Assembly: GCF_900167535.1 (NCBI RefSeq)
Contig: NZ_FUYE01000009.1
Location: forward strand, 124,001 to 188,000
From: Prosthecobacter debontii
GTDB lineage: Bacteria; Verrucomicrobiota; Verrucomicrobiia; Verrucomicrobiales; Verrucomicrobiaceae
Direction of reading: 5' to 3'
Length of the DNA stretch: 64,000 nt
The position numbers and the translations under genes were made by a program. Of the stretch, positions 28,590 through 39,725 are shown in pieces (position 1 is the first letter of the stretch; the number at the start of each line of letters is the position of its first letter). Below the pieces are notes generated by a model. That model had not been told where the DNA came from. It did not search any database and was given only the letters and a program-made list of their open reading frames with translations.

Positions 28590-30812
28590 ATGAAAGCCAC
28601 CAAATACATGCTCGCCGGTCTTTTGATCGCCGGTTTCGGGGCAGGCTCCGCCTTCTCAGCGGAAGTCCGCACCTGGACGGACGTCGAGGGCCGCCAAGTT
28701 TCTGCCTCCTTCGTCAATCTCGAAGGTGACTTGATCGTTCTGCAGACCGAAGATGGTGCCCAGCACCGTTTCCCGCTGACCCGTCTTTCCGCTGAAGATC
28801 AGGCCCTGGCGAAGGCTGCAATGCAGGCTGCGGCGCCTTCCGTCGAAGCGGCTCCTGCCGGCATTCAGATGCTGGCCAATGCCACGGTGGCTCAGGCGGC
28901 TCAGAAGGTGGACCAACTCGTCGCCAATGGCTTGAAGAAGGCCAACCCAGATCGCCAGAAGGCAGGTAAGGCCCCGATCACCCAGTTCAACCCCATGGCC
29001 AGTGACGAGCAGTTCGTCCGCCGTGTGTATCTGGACATTGCCGGCCGTATCCCGAACTACGAAGAGGCCAGCAGCTTCATCAAGGACAGCAGCCCCAAGA
29101 AGCGCGCTCAGCTCATCGACCTGCTGCTGGAGTCCGATGGCTACAAGGCCACGATGTTCAACTACCTGGCTGAGATGCTGCGCATCAAAGACAACTTCGA
29201 GCAGGACAATGTGCGCGGCACGCCTTACATCAACTGGCTGAAGGACCAGATCGCCCATAACGAGAAGTGGGACAAGATCGTCTACCAGATGCTCACCGCC
29301 ACCGGCAAAATGTGGGATAAGAAGGAAGATGGCACCTATAATGGCGCTGCCGGCTACCTGCTGCGCGATGCCGGGATGCCGCTGGATAACCTAGCCAATA
29401 CCTTGACCGTGTTCCTGGGCACCGACGTGGCCTGCGCTCAGTGCCATGACCACCCCTTTGCCGACTGGACCCAGAAGCAGTTCTACGAGATGGCGGCCTT
29501 CTTCGGTGCCACCACTACCCGTCTGAATGCCCGTGACCTCAATGGCTCCAACCCACGTGAGCGTCTGATGGCCCAGATCGAGCCGATGATTGAAAAATCC
29601 GGCCAGGATATCCGCCGCCTGCGCAACGGCATCCAGAACTACATCAGCGCCAACCAGTCCGCCATCAAGGACCGGGACATGAACACGCTGAAGCTGCCTC
29701 ACGACTACAAATACAAAGATGGTAAGCCGAACGATCCCGTCTCTCCGAAGTTCGTGATGTGGTCCCCCGAGGACAAGAACAACCCGGCCTACAAGCAGAA
29801 GAAGGGGAATGAAGAAAAGCTGCGCCTCTCCTTCGCCAACTGGCTGACCCATCCTGAGAATCCACGGTTTGCCATGACCATCGCCAACCGCATGTGGAAG
29901 CGTGCCTTCGGTGCTGCCGTCAATGAGCCCGTCACCAACATCGACGATCCAGAACACTCCGCCAACCCTGAGCTGCTGAAGCATCTGGCCAGCGAAATGA
30001 AGCGTGTGAACTTCGACCTGAAGGAATTCATGCGCATCGTTTACAACACCCGCGCTTATCAGTCTGAGGCCACCTCGGAAAACGTCGCCCTCGGGGAGAT
30101 GTATTACTTCCAAGGCCCCCTCCTTCGCCGCATGACTGCTGAGCAGGCCTGGGACTCCTACATGACCCTCGTGCTCGGCCAGCCTGACACTTACAAGGCC
30201 CCTCTGCAGGACCTGTATGCCCGCTCGATCGACCTCGACCTCACCAAAGTGGACGGCCAGACCGTGCTGATCAAGTATGACGCTTTCCGCCGCATGCAGC
30301 AGAAGGAAAACGCCCTCATGGGTGGCGGCCTGGATATGGCCGGTGGTGACAGTATGATGATGGACGGTGGCTCTGCCAAGAAGACGGAGACGGCCTCTGC
30401 TTCCTCCGAAGGTGCCAAGATCCTCACCTATGAAGGCATGCGCCTGATGCGTGCCTCTGAGATCCAGCAGCCTGCTCCTGGCGGCCACTTCCTCATCGAC
30501 TTCGGCCAGTCCCCTCGCATGCTCATCGACGGCAGCTCTAAGATTGGCAACGTGCCGCAGGTGCTTATGATGATGAACGGCAAAGCCCAGAAGATGCTCA
30601 CCAGCCCAGACTCCCTGGTCTTCCGCACCATGAACAAGGTGACCAACCCTGCCGACAAAGTGGAGCGCATGTTCATGACCATCATGAACCGCCGCCCAAC
30701 GCTGCAGGAGAAGGAGATCGCCAAACGCGCCCTCGGCTCCAACGGTGAAGATGGCTACGCCAACATGATCTGGGCCCTGATCAATACCCGTGAATTCATG
30801 TTCATTCAGTAA
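28590..30812 (+). CDS. secreted DUF1549/DUF1553 protein with N-terminal SHD1 domain
   Basis: The 740-residue product has a signal peptide (ending AFSAEV). An SLA1-homology-1-like domain follows (RTWTDVEGRQVSASFVNLEGDLIVLQ...PLTRLS), then DUF1549 (DEQFVRRVYLDIAGRIPNYEEA), CxxCH in DVACAQCHDHPFADWTQKQFYEM, and DUF1553 (NPRFAMTIANRMWKRAFGAAVNEP...NPELLKHLASEM). Unlike the protein at 12299 it has no N-terminal cytochrome domain. It is followed after 50 bases by a DUF1501 gene, the classic PVC pairing. It probably acts in the periplasm in a redox or hydrolytic step of polymer use, but the biochemistry is undetermined. Confidence 0.9.
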   Translation: MKATKYMLAGLLIAGFGAGSAFSAEVRTWTDVEGRQVSASFVNLEGDLIVLQTEDGAQHRFPLTRLSAEDQALAKAAMQAAAPSVEAAPAGIQMLANATVAQAAQKVDQLVANGLKKANPDRQKAGKAPITQFNPMASDEQFVRRVYLDIAGRIPNYEEASSFIKDSSPKKRAQLIDLLLESDGYKATMFNYLAEMLRIKDNFEQDNVRGTPYINWLKDQIAHNEKWDKIVYQMLTATGKMWDKKEDGTYNGAAGYLLRDAGMPLDNLANTLTVFLGTDVACAQCHDHPFADWTQKQFYEMAAFFGATTTRLNARDLNGSNPRERLMAQIEPMIEKSGQDIRRLRNGIQNYISANQSAIKDRDMNTLKLPHDYKYKDGKPNDPVSPKFVMWSPEDKNNPAYKQKKGNEEKLRLSFANWLTHPENPRFAMTIANRMWKRAFGAAVNEPVTNIDDPEHSANPELLKHLASEMKRVNFDLKEFMRIVYNTRAYQSEATSENVALGEMYYFQGPLLRRMTAEQAWDSYMTLVLGQPDTYKAPLQDLYARSIDLDLTKVDGQTVLIKYDAFRRMQQKENALMGGGLDMAGGDSMMMDGGSAKKTETASASSEGAKILTYEGMRLMRASEIQQPAPGGHFLIDFGQSPRMLIDGSSKIGNVPQVLMMMNGKAQKMLTSPDSLVFRTMNKVTNPADKVERMFMTIMNRRPTLQEKEIAKRALGSNGEDGYANMIWALINTREFMFIQ

Positions 30813-30862
30813 TTCACCCGCCTCGTTTGTAACCACCCTTTCAAAAGACAACGCATCGAATC

Positions 30863-32170
30863 ATGAAAACCGAACTTCTTCGTCTGAATGATCAGAGCCG
30901 CCGCCAGTTCATGCTGAATACGGCCAAGACCGCACTCGGCGTCAGCGTGCTGCCCGGCCTCTCCGCCCGCATGGCGGCTGCGGAAGGCGCCGCCGTCCGC
31001 ACCGGCCCCGGCACCCCGGGTTTTGGCAAGGCCAAGCACGTCATTTATCTCTGGATGAATGGCGGCATGACCCATCTGGATACCTTTGACCCGAAAACCG
31101 GCTCCACCAAGGGCCCGAGCGACCCGATCAAAGCCAAGGCTGAAGGCATCGACTTCCTGGGCGGCTACCTGCCCAAGCTGGCCGAAAATGCCAATAAGCT
31201 CTCCATCATCCGCTCCATGTCCTCCAAGACCGGGGTGCATGAGTCCGGCACCTACATCATGAAGACCGGTTATGAGCCCCGCACCACCATCGTGCACCCG
31301 TGCATGGGCGTGTGGGCCACCCACTTCCTGGGTAAGATCAAAGACGTGACCCTGCCTGACAGCGTCATTGTGAATAGCGGCAGTTCCTACCCGGGCTCCG
31401 GCTTCTTCCCACCGGCCCTCTCCCCGATCCCGATCTCCAACCCTGAGAACGGCCTGCAGAACATCCGCCCGACCACCTCGGACAACCTGTTCAGCAAGCG
31501 CATCGATCTCATGAACGAGTTCGACACCTCCTTCCGGAAGAAATTCCAGACGGACGATGTGAAGGCCTACACCGAGTTCTACGACGAGACCCTCAAGCTT
31601 ATGAAGAGCGAGGACCTTAAGGCCTTCGACCTCTCCGCCGAAAGCGCTGAAACCCGCGAAAAATATGGCCGCAACAACTTCGGCCAAGGCTGCTTGCTTG
31701 CCCGCCGTCTGGTGGAAGCTGGCGTCCGCTTCGTGGAAGTGCAGATGGGTGGCTGGGACATGCACAACACCATCGACAACGCCATGACCAACAATGGCAA
31801 CATCCTGGACACGGCCTTCGCCGCACTTCTCTTGGATCTGGAAGCCAAAGGCCTGCTGGATTCCACGCTCGTCGTGCTCGGTTCCGAGTTCGGCCGCACG
31901 CCGGACATCAACGAAAACGATGGTCGCGATCACTATCCGCTGGCTTACTCCACCGTCCTCGCCGGTGGTGGTGTGAAGCGCGGCTTCGCCTACGGAGCCA
32001 CCGACAAGGATGGCCGCCGTCCAGCCGACAAGCAGACCAGCCCACAGGACTTCTTGGCCACCGTTGGCCACGCCATGGGCCTGCCGACCGAAGAGATCGT
32101 TATGTCCCCCTCCAACCGCCCCTTCACCGTGGCGGACAAAGGGGTGCCTGTCATCGACATCTTCGCTTAA
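30863..32170 (+). CDS. DUF1501 family protein with Tat-like signal
   Basis: The 435-residue protein begins with a twin-arginine-like signal (SRRQFMLNTAKTALGVSVLPGLSA). DUF1501 follows, an alkaline phosphatase/sulfatase-superfamily-like fold: HVIYLWMNGGMTHLDTFDPK, SIIRSMSSKTGVHESGTY, and TLVVLGSEFGRTPDINENDGRDHYP. The metal-site pattern is plausible but the catalytic residue of true sulfatases is not evident. It is in an operon with the preceding DUF1549/1553 gene and ends at a strong terminator. Confidence 0.9.
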   Translation: MKTELLRLNDQSRRQFMLNTAKTALGVSVLPGLSARMAAAEGAAVRTGPGTPGFGKAKHVIYLWMNGGMTHLDTFDPKTGSTKGPSDPIKAKAEGIDFLGGYLPKLAENANKLSIIRSMSSKTGVHESGTYIMKTGYEPRTTIVHPCMGVWATHFLGKIKDVTLPDSVIVNSGSSYPGSGFFPPALSPIPISNPENGLQNIRPTTSDNLFSKRIDLMNEFDTSFRKKFQTDDVKAYTEFYDETLKLMKSEDLKAFDLSAESAETREKYGRNNFGQGCLLARRLVEAGVRFVEVQMGGWDMHNTIDNAMTNNGNILDTAFAALLLDLEAKGLLDSTLVVLGSEFGRTPDINENDGRDHYPLAYSTVLAGGGVKRGFAYGATDKDGRRPADKQTSPQDFLATVGHAMGLPTEEIVMSPSNRPFTVADKGVPVIDIFA

Positions 32171-32217
32171 GCTGTCGCTTGAATTGAACTAACCCTTCAG
32201 CTCCCGCTCAAAGTAAG

Positions 32218-32247
32218 GCACTCGGTCGCAAGACCGGGTGCTTTTTT
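32218..32247 (+). terminator. intrinsic terminator of the DUF1549/1553-DUF1501 operon
   Basis: GCACTCGGTC and GACCGGGTGC pair (one G-T pair) over a GCAA tetraloop, followed by TTTTTT. Confidence 0.88.
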
Positions 32248-32276
32248 GTGGATGGCAGGTGTGATGGTTGATCCGA

Positions 32277-33722
32277 TCATATTGGCTGTGGAGACGTCTT
32301 GTCATATCTCGCGCTTGCCTCCAGCAGCCGCCAGGCACGCCACATGAGCATGGGGGCGGCGATGCCTAGACCGATGGCCAGGGCACCCCAGACACCGGCG
32401 GCACCGAGATTCCAATGGAACGTCAGCACCCAAGCCATGGGCAGGGAGATGACCCAGTAAGCGAGCACGGCGATCCAGGCGGGCACCTTCACATCATCCA
32501 CGCCCCGCAGGGCTGCGGCGGAGACGACCTGGAGACCATCGAAGAGCTGAAACAGACTGGCCACCAGGAGCAGCGTTGTCGCGACTCGGATGACCTCCGC
32601 TTCCTGCACAAACAACATCGCCAATTCCCGGCCCCAGACGAAGAACAGGATCATGGAGCAGGTCATGAAAGCGGCGGCGAAGAGCCAACTGCCTGTCAGC
32701 ACCCGATGCAAGCGCTCGCGCTGCTGTGCCCCGACGATCTCACCCACCCGCACGGTCGTGGCCATAGCCACGCCCATAGGGATCATGAAGGCCGTGGCGA
32801 TGCAGGTGATGGCGACCTGGTGCGCCGCCAGTGCAGCCACGCCGAGGGAGCCGACCATGAGGGAGGCGGTGACGAAAGCGGTGACCTCCGCCAGCATGTG
32901 CATGCACGCTGGAATGCCAATCGCCAGCAGGCTGCTGAAGCTGCTCCGCTGCCACCGTGCCAGCCAGTGGGGAGGCGTCCAGGCCCGCGTGGTTGCGCTC
33001 CGTGTGAGCCACAGAAACAGCACCAGGGCACCGATGCAGCGGGCGGCGAGTGTGGCATAGCCCGCACCCTCCAAGCCCAACGCAGGGAACCCCCAGTGAC
33101 CGTGAATCCACAGCCAATTCAGCAGCACATTCAGCAGCACACTGCCGAGCATGATCCAGAACGGTGGCCAGGGCCGGTTCATCGCATCGGCATGGTTTTT
33201 CCACACCATGCTTATCAGCGCAGGGATCAGGGAGACCGCGCAGGTCAGGAGATACACCGGCGTTTGCGCCACGACCTCCGCGGGCTGGCGAAACCACGAT
33301 AGCAAGGGTATGAGCAGTCCCATCGCAAGAACGACCAACAGCCCAAGACCCGCCGCCAACCAGGTGCCATGCCGAACAGCCTGCTGAGCCTCCTCCGGTT
33401 CATGGGCCCCATGCGCCTGGGAGACACGCACAGACACCGAGCTAAGTAGGCCGATGCCCATGACGAAGGGGACGGCTAACAAGGTATTGGCAAATGTGGA
33501 GGCCCCGAGGGAGATGACTCCGACGGCACCGATCATGACCGTGTCCGCTGCGCCCATGAGCATCTGACTGAGCTGCCCGGAGATGAGGGGCAGGGCGAGT
33601 TTGAATGTGGTGTGGGATTCCTGACCAAACGTGGGCCAGGGAGCCTGAGGAGGTGACAGAAGGTCGGATTTGGACTCGGTGTCTGGCGTGGACTCCGAGG
33701 AAGATGAAACGATGGAATGCAT
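32277..33722 (-). CDS. MATE family multidrug/cation efflux protein
   Basis: The 481-residue membrane protein has about 12 hydrophobic segments. MATE motifs are LALPLISGQLSQMLMGAADTVMIGAVG near the N-terminus and LAAHQVAITCIATAFMIPMGVAMATTVRVGEIVGA in the second half. Members export drugs and organic cations using sodium or proton gradients across the inner membrane. The N-terminal 35 residues are Ser/Pro-rich and outside the family core, so the true start may be later. It converges on the DUF1501 operon. Confidence 0.9.
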   Translation of the reverse strand: MHSIVSSSSESTPDTESKSDLLSPPQAPWPTFGQESHTTFKLALPLISGQLSQMLMGAADTVMIGAVGVISLGASTFANTLLAVPFVMGIGLLSSVSVRVSQAHGAHEPEEAQQAVRHGTWLAAGLGLLVVLAMGLLIPLLSWFRQPAEVVAQTPVYLLTCAVSLIPALISMVWKNHADAMNRPWPPFWIMLGSVLLNVLLNWLWIHGHWGFPALGLEGAGYATLAARCIGALVLFLWLTRSATTRAWTPPHWLARWQRSSFSSLLAIGIPACMHMLAEVTAFVTASLMVGSLGVAALAAHQVAITCIATAFMIPMGVAMATTVRVGEIVGAQQRERLHRVLTGSWLFAAAFMTCSMILFFVWGRELAMLFVQEAEVIRVATTLLLVASLFQLFDGLQVVSAAALRGVDDVKVPAWIAVLAYWVISLPMAWVLTFHWNLGAAGVWGALAIGLGIAAPMLMWRAWRLLEASARYDKTSPQPI

Positions 33723-33777
33723 AAGCTGCCGCTAGAAAGATGACGAAGAAGGTTGGGGAGAGGACAGGCAGCGGCAC

Positions 33778-33814
33778 AAAAAAACCACGGCCTCGAAGTG
33801 GGGAGGGCCGTGGT
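33778..33814 (-). terminator. intrinsic terminator with no recognised gene upstream
   Basis: On the minus strand ACCACGGCC pairs with GGCCGTGGT and is followed by seven T. It lies upstream of the MATE gene, so it must end some transcript starting beyond 33814 on the minus strand. The only ORF there is the 25-codon one at 33845-33922. Confidence 0.75.
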
Positions 33815-33844
33815 GAAAAAGAGTCGTCCTTAATCGAATAACGC

Positions 33845-33922
33845 TCAGAAAGCCACGGGCCCACGTCCAGCCAGGTGCATGCCTGGTCGGGCGGATCGGT
33901 TGGGGCGGACGTGGCGGTTCAT
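33845..33922 (-). CDS. possible 25-residue basic peptide gene
   Basis: The ORF encodes MNRHVRPNRSARPGMHLAGR and five more residues, an Arg/Pro/His-rich peptide. It lies 30 bases ahead of a strong minus-strand terminator. No Shine-Dalgarno sequence is visible. It may be a leader peptide, a small basic protein, or part of a small RNA; the terminator is the main reason to list it. Confidence 0.3.
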   Translation of the reverse strand: MNRHVRPNRSARPGMHLAGRGPVAF

Positions 33923-33971
33923 GAGGGAGTTTTGCCACAGAAGTGGCGCTTTGTCAATCTGAGGGGCTCTT

Positions 33972-34241
33972 CCTGGAGCGCAGGCGTCTCGCCTGCTGTT
34001 TCCTGCGTCCTCGCGGGAAACCGTTCTCGGAGGCATGATCCAGGGCTCAAAAGGACGTGAAAAAACCGCTGATGGACACTCATCGACACTTATGGATACC
34101 ATCAGTGTCTATGAGTTGTTCATCGCTTCCAGCCAAGCCTGGGCAGATGCTCACTCTGTTTTCGATTTATACCATTTGGACCTCCTAGAACGGTCAGCGG
34201 CGAGACGCCGCCGACGGCACGCGAGACGCGTGCGCTCCAGG
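33972..34241. repeat. widely spaced inverted repeat in the 33.9-34.26 kb gap
   Basis: CCTGGAGCGCAGGCGTCTCGC at 33972-33992 and the complement of 34221-34241 agree at 20 of 21 bases. Each arm also contains its own short palindrome (GCAGGCGTCTCGCCTGC; CGGCACGCGAGACGCGTGCG). No ORF of note lies between. It looks like an extragenic repeat element. Confidence 0.55.
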
Positions 34242-34261
34242 TCACTCGGCCTGCTTCCTCT

Positions 34262-35611
<1,350 letters not shown>

Positions 35612-35683
35612 AGGGCTTCTGATAGAGCGTTTCACTCTGTCGTCAGAATCCATACTTTTAGAGCGTTTTGTCACCCCTCTGTC

Positions 35684-38464
35684 ATGAATCGTCTGTTGCT
35701 GCCCTTTCTCGCCACCTCCGTTTTTGCTGCGGATTTCCCCAAGCCGTTCAATAGCGAAAAAGGAGAACCCATGTCGGCAGAAGAAACCGCGGCCACCATG
35801 GAGCTGCCGCCAGGTTTCAAATGCGTGGTGTTCGCCTCCGAGCCGGATGTGCAGCAGCCCATCGCCATGACCTGGGACCCGAAAGGGCGTCTTTGGGTGG
35901 CGGAAAATTACACCTATGCGGAAAACCCGGCGCGCTGGGATACCACCCTGAGGGACCGAATTATCATTCTTGAAGACAAGGACAACGACGGTAAACACGA
36001 TGGCCGCAAGGTCTTTTGGGACAAAGGAGCTTATCTCACCAGTGTGGAGTGGGGCTATGGTGGAGCTTGGATCTTAAACAACGGCACGCTCAGCTTCATC
36101 CCCGATAAAAACGGTGACGATGAGCCCGATAGCGAACCGGAGATCCTGCTGGATGGATTCAATACCAAGACCATCGGGCATAACATCGTCAATGGTCTGC
36201 GCTGGGGACCGGATGGCTGGCTGTATGGGCGTCATGGCATCACGGACACCTCCGCCGTGGGGGCTCCTGGCACGCCTAACGAAAAACGTGTGAAGATGAA
36301 CTGCGCCATCTGGCGTTATCATCCGACGAGGAAGATCCTGGAAACGGTGGCCCATGGCGGCACCAACTCCTGGGGCCATGACTGGAATGCCGATGGTGAG
36401 CTGTTCATGATCAATACCGTGATCGGTCACCTCTGGCACGTCATCCCAGGGGCCTACTATCGCCGCATGTTCGGCACCCATCTGAACCCCCATGTGTATG
36501 AGATCATCGAGCAGACGGCGGATCACTTTCACTGGGACACCGGTGCCGAGAAATGGAGCGACATCCGCACGGGCATCAGCAACAAAACTCAAGAACTTGG
36601 TGGTGGTCATGCCCATGTCGGCATGCTGATTTATCAGGGCGGTCTGTGGCCAAAGGAATACGAGGGTGCCATGCTCACCTGCAATCTTCATGGTCGTCGT
36701 ATCAACGTGGACCGCCTGGAGCGTGAAGGCTGCGGATATGTCGGCAAACACGCGCCTGACTTCATGCAGGCCAAGGACCCGTGGTTCCGCGGCATTGAAC
36801 TGCTGACCTGCCCAGATGGTAACGTCATCGTCTCCGACTGGAGCGACACGGGTGAGTGCCATGACAACGACGGTGTGCACCGCACGAGCGGGCGCATTTA
36901 TAAGATCGTGTATGGGGAGCCGACGAAGCAGGGGCCCGTGAACGTGGCTGCGATGAAGGATGAGGAACTCGTGAAGCTTTTGGCGAGCGAGAATAACTGG
37001 TGGAGCAGAAAAGCTCTGGAGCAGCAGTATGAACGTGGTATCGCCCCCGCTCTAAAGCCGGTGCCTACCTTAGCGGATGCCGATAGCACGGATGGCCTGA
37101 CTCGCCTTCATTTGGCCTCTTCCCTGCAACAACTGGCGCTAGATGATCGCTGGCCTATTGCGACCGCTCTAGCCAAGCATGAAGAAGACGCCAACGACCG
37201 CCAGCAACCGCTAATGATCTGGTATGGCATCGAGCCCGCCGTGGCTGCCGATCCGATGAAGGGCGTGCAGCTGATTCGTGAGGCGAAGATTCCGACCGTG
37301 CGCCGTCTGGTGGCACGTCGTATCACCGAGGAGATCGAGAAACAGCCGGCTGCGGTGGATGCCTTGGTGGCTCTGATGAGTGAGATTCCAGATGCACGCA
37401 AGGATGTGCTCGATGGCATGGCCGCAGCGCTGAATGGTTGGAACAAAGCTCCGAAACCGAAAGGCTGGGATGATCTCGTCCGTGCCACCGGTGAAGCCTT
37501 GACTGGAACGGGCTCACCGCAAGATGCCGCAGTGCATCAACTCTCCACCATCTTCGGAGGTGGTCGCCCAATGGAGGAGCTGATCCCCATCATCAAAGAC
37601 ACGGAAGGCGATGCCTCGGCACGGCGCAATGCCTTTGCCAGCCTGACCCGCACGGCCAAGCCTGAACTGATGCCCATCATTCGCGGTTTGGTGAATGACA
37701 AAGTCATCGGCACGGAAGCCCGCAGCGCCCTGGCCGCCTATGATGATCCGAGCATCCCGAAGGCGCTGCTTCAGCCTTGGCCGGGACGCAATCAGGAGCA
37801 ACAGAATGCTACGGTGGATACTCTCATCAGCCGCCCGGCCTACGCTCATGCGTTGCTGGATTATATCAAAGCAGGACGTGCGACTGCCTCCGTCATCACG
37901 CCTTATCAGGCACGGGCCATTGTTAGTCTGAAAGACGAAAGCCTAACCAAAAAGCTCACCGAAGTCTGGGGTGAGCTGCGCGATACACCGGAGGCCAAAA
38001 AAGCCGAGATGGAGAAATGGACCGCCGCTTTGACTCCAGCCGCCTTGGCTAAAGGGGATGCGGTGAAGGGGAAGCTGATCTTCATGGGCACCTGCGCAGC
38101 CTGCCATAAACTCTACGGTGAAGGCGGTATGATCGGCCCGGATCTGACGGGGGGAGATCGCCACAAGCTGACCTACTTGCTGGAGAACATCCTCGATCCA
38201 AGTGCCATCGTGCCAGCGGATTATCGCATGACCATCTTTAAATTGAAGGATGGCCGCACCATCACGGGCGTGATTCCCGAGCAGAATCCCAAGACGGTGA
38301 CCGTGCAGACTCCGGCCGAGCGATTGGTCCTGGAGCGCACGGACATTGCCGAGCAGCAGCAGCTGGCCATGAGCCTCATGCCTGAGGGCCTGCTCGCGGC
38401 CCTGGGTGAAGAGAATGTCATTCATCTGATGGCTTATCTCCAGAGCACTGGGCCGGTGAAGTGA
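35684..38464 (+). CDS. PVC-type haem-binding CxxCH / membrane-bound dehydrogenase-like protein
   Basis: The start at [15 protein letters not shown] gives 926 residues with a signal peptide. The N-terminal half is a PQQ-glucose/sorbosone dehydrogenase-like beta-propeller ([40 protein letters not shown]...[15 protein letters not shown]). A helical HEAT-like middle follows, then a C-terminal cytochrome c domain with [21 protein letters not shown] and the haem-domain tail DGRTITGVI...LMPEGLL. This family is a hallmark of Planctomycetota and Verrucomicrobiota and is thought to oxidise sugars or related compounds in the periplasm. It shares a divergent promoter region with the ceramidase-like gene. 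Confidence 0.9.
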   Translation: MNRLLLPFLATSVFAADFPKPFNSEKGEPMSAEETAATMELPPGFKCVVFASEPDVQQPIAMTWDPKGRLWVAENYTYAENPARWDTTLRDRIIILEDKDNDGKHDGRKVFWDKGAYLTSVEWGYGGAWILNNGTLSFIPDKNGDDEPDSEPEILLDGFNTKTIGHNIVNGLRWGPDGWLYGRHGITDTSAVGAPGTPNEKRVKMNCAIWRYHPTRKILETVAHGGTNSWGHDWNADGELFMINTVIGHLWHVIPGAYYRRMFGTHLNPHVYEIIEQTADHFHWDTGAEKWSDIRTGISNKTQELGGGHAHVGMLIYQGGLWPKEYEGAMLTCNLHGRRINVDRLEREGCGYVGKHAPDFMQAKDPWFRGIELLTCPDGNVIVSDWSDTGECHDNDGVHRTSGRIYKIVYGEPTKQGPVNVAAMKDEELVKLLASENNWWSRKALEQQYERGIAPALKPVPTLADADSTDGLTRLHLASSLQQLALDDRWPIATALAKHEEDANDRQQPLMIWYGIEPAVAADPMKGVQLIREAKIPTVRRLVARRITEEIEKQPAAVDALVALMSEIPDARKDVLDGMAAALNGWNKAPKPKGWDDLVRATGEALTGTGSPQDAAVHQLSTIFGGGRPMEELIPIIKDTEGDASARRNAFASLTRTAKPELMPIIRGLVNDKVIGTEARSALAAYDDPSIPKALLQPWPGRNQEQQNATVDTLISRPAYAHALLDYIKAGRATASVITPYQARAIVSLKDESLTKKLTEVWGELRDTPEAKKAEMEKWTAALTPAALAKGDAVKGKLIFMGTCAACHKLYGEGGMIGPDLTGGDRHKLTYLLENILDPSAIVPADYRMTIFKLKDGRTITGVIPEQNPKTVTVQTPAERLVLERTDIAEQQQLAMSLMPEGLLAALGEENVIHLMAYLQSTGPVK

Positions 38465-38475
38465 CGTGTAGCTTG

Positions 38476-38635
38476 GCGCGAAGCGTCCCGGAGCGCGGTG
38501 GCAGAGAGGCAAGGACATCCTTGCCTCGACGACACCGCTGATACGGGAAGCATGTGATGAACAAAGGCTGACCTGAGGCTACCGGAGCGGTGTCGCGCTT
38601 GAGCGCTTGCCACCGCACTCCGGGACGCTTCGCGC
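38476..38635. repeat. long nested palindrome between convergent genes
   Basis: The 28-base arms 38476-38503 (GCGCGAAGCGTCCCGGAGCG...) and 38608-38635 pair with a single mismatch. A second pair, CGACACCGCT and AGCGGTGTCG, and a central hairpin GGCAAGGACATCCTTGCC are nested inside, giving a cruciform-like design. It fills the space between the dehydrogenase gene and a convergent acetyltransferase gene. Confidence 0.7.
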
Positions 38636-38636
38636 G

Positions 38637-39134
38637 TTAGGAAAGCACCCGCTCATACATCACGACATCCAACCAGCGACCGAACTTGAACCCCACCTGA
38701 TGGAGGGTGGCGCAGAGGCTGAAACCCAGCCGTTCATGCAAACGAATGCTGGCCCGGTTTTCAGCATCAATCACTCCGATGAGCGTGCGGTAGCCTTGGG
38801 CTTGAGCAGACTCAATCAGTCGCTCAAGGAACCGTCGGCCTAAACCGCGACCCCGAAATCGAGCATCGACATAGATGGAGTGCTCCAGCGTGAAGCGATA
38901 GCCGGGATGCGGGCGGAAGGGGCCATAGGTGGCAAAGCCCATCAAGGTGCCCCCTTCATCCAGAGCACCGATGACGGGGAACTGCCCTTGCTGCTTGAGG
39001 CGCCACCAAGTCTCCATGAACTCGCTGGAGCGCGGCTCATCCTCGTAGAGCGCCGTGGTGTGAGCGATCGCGTCATTAAAGATGGCCCGGATGGCTTCCA
39101 GGTGCTCGGGGCCGCATTCGATCCAGGTCATCAT
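38637..39134 (-). CDS. GNAT acetyltransferase, phosphinothricin acetyltransferase-like
   Basis: The 165-residue protein has the GNAT fold with the acetyl-CoA site (VDARFRGRGLGRRFLERLIESA). PAT/MddA-type features are IFNDAIAHTTALYEDEPRS, GFATYGPFRPHPGYRFTLEHSIYV, GVIDAENRASIRLHERLGF and GFKFGRWLDVVMYE. Relatives acetylate phosphinothricin, methionine sulfoximine or similar amino acids. It is 15 bases downstream of another GNAT gene, probably cotranscribed. Confidence 0.85.
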   Translation of the reverse strand: MMTWIECGPEHLEAIRAIFNDAIAHTTALYEDEPRSSEFMETWWRLKQQGQFPVIGALDEGGTLMGFATYGPFRPHPGYRFTLEHSIYVDARFRGRGLGRRFLERLIESAQAQGYRTLIGVIDAENRASIRLHERLGFSLCATLHQVGFKFGRWLDVVMYERVLS

Positions 39135-39149
39135 AGGGAAGGGTGGAAA

Positions 39150-39647
39150 TCAGGCTGCGGGGGCCAGTGAGGCCATGTGGGCGAGGGCATCTCCGGCGAC
39201 GCGCATGATACGCCAGTCACTTTTCATTTCCGCACCCAGGTTTTCATAAAACTGGATGGCAGGGGTATTCCAATCCAGCACCGTCCATTCATACCGACCG
39301 CATCCCCGCTCTTGAGCGATACGGGCCACGGAGGTGATCAGGGCTTTGCCCAGGCCGCACTGGCGGTATTGAGGCTGCACATACAGATCCTCCAGATACA
39401 GCCCAGGTTTGGCCAGAAAGGTGGAGTAGTTTTGGAAAAACAGGGCAAATCCGGCGGGTTCACCATCCACACAGCCGATTAGCACCTCCGCACAGGGTTT
39501 CTCTCCAAAGAGAGTTTGTCGGAGGCTGGCATCCGTAGCGATCACTTCATCCGATAGTCTCTCATATTCGGCCAAACCCTGAATGAGCGAGAGAATGATG
39601 GGAACATCGGTCTCAGTGGCGGGGCGGATGGAAAGTCGTTCGGGCAT
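39150..39647 (-). CDS. GNAT acetyltransferase, diamine acetyltransferase-like
   Basis: The 165-residue protein is of the spermidine/diamine acetyltransferase-like group: IRPATETDVPIILSLIQGLAEYERL, FALFFQNYSTFLAKPGLYLEDLYV, then the acetyl-CoA loop YRQCGLGKALI and TVLDWNTPAIQFYENLGAE. The substrate is not certain; amines or amino acid analogues are typical. It is the first gene of a two-GNAT operon and is divergent from the phosphohexomutase, with 78 bases between starts. Confidence 0.85.
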   Translation of the reverse strand: MPERLSIRPATETDVPIILSLIQGLAEYERLSDEVIATDASLRQTLFGEKPCAEVLIGCVDGEPAGFALFFQNYSTFLAKPGLYLEDLYVQPQYRQCGLGKALITSVARIAQERGCGRYEWTVLDWNTPAIQFYENLGAEMKSDWRIMRVAGDALAHMASLAPAA

Positions 39648-39725
39648 AACTTCGCCAGAATGTATCTAAATTCGCCACGGCTGCACATTGCCAAATCAGG
39701 TCAGGCCGCTATTCTCGTCTCGATT

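Noticed and set aside
29391..30851. 486-codon antisense frame under the DUF1549/1553 gene
   Set aside because: It overlaps a well-supported gene throughout and shows no domain.
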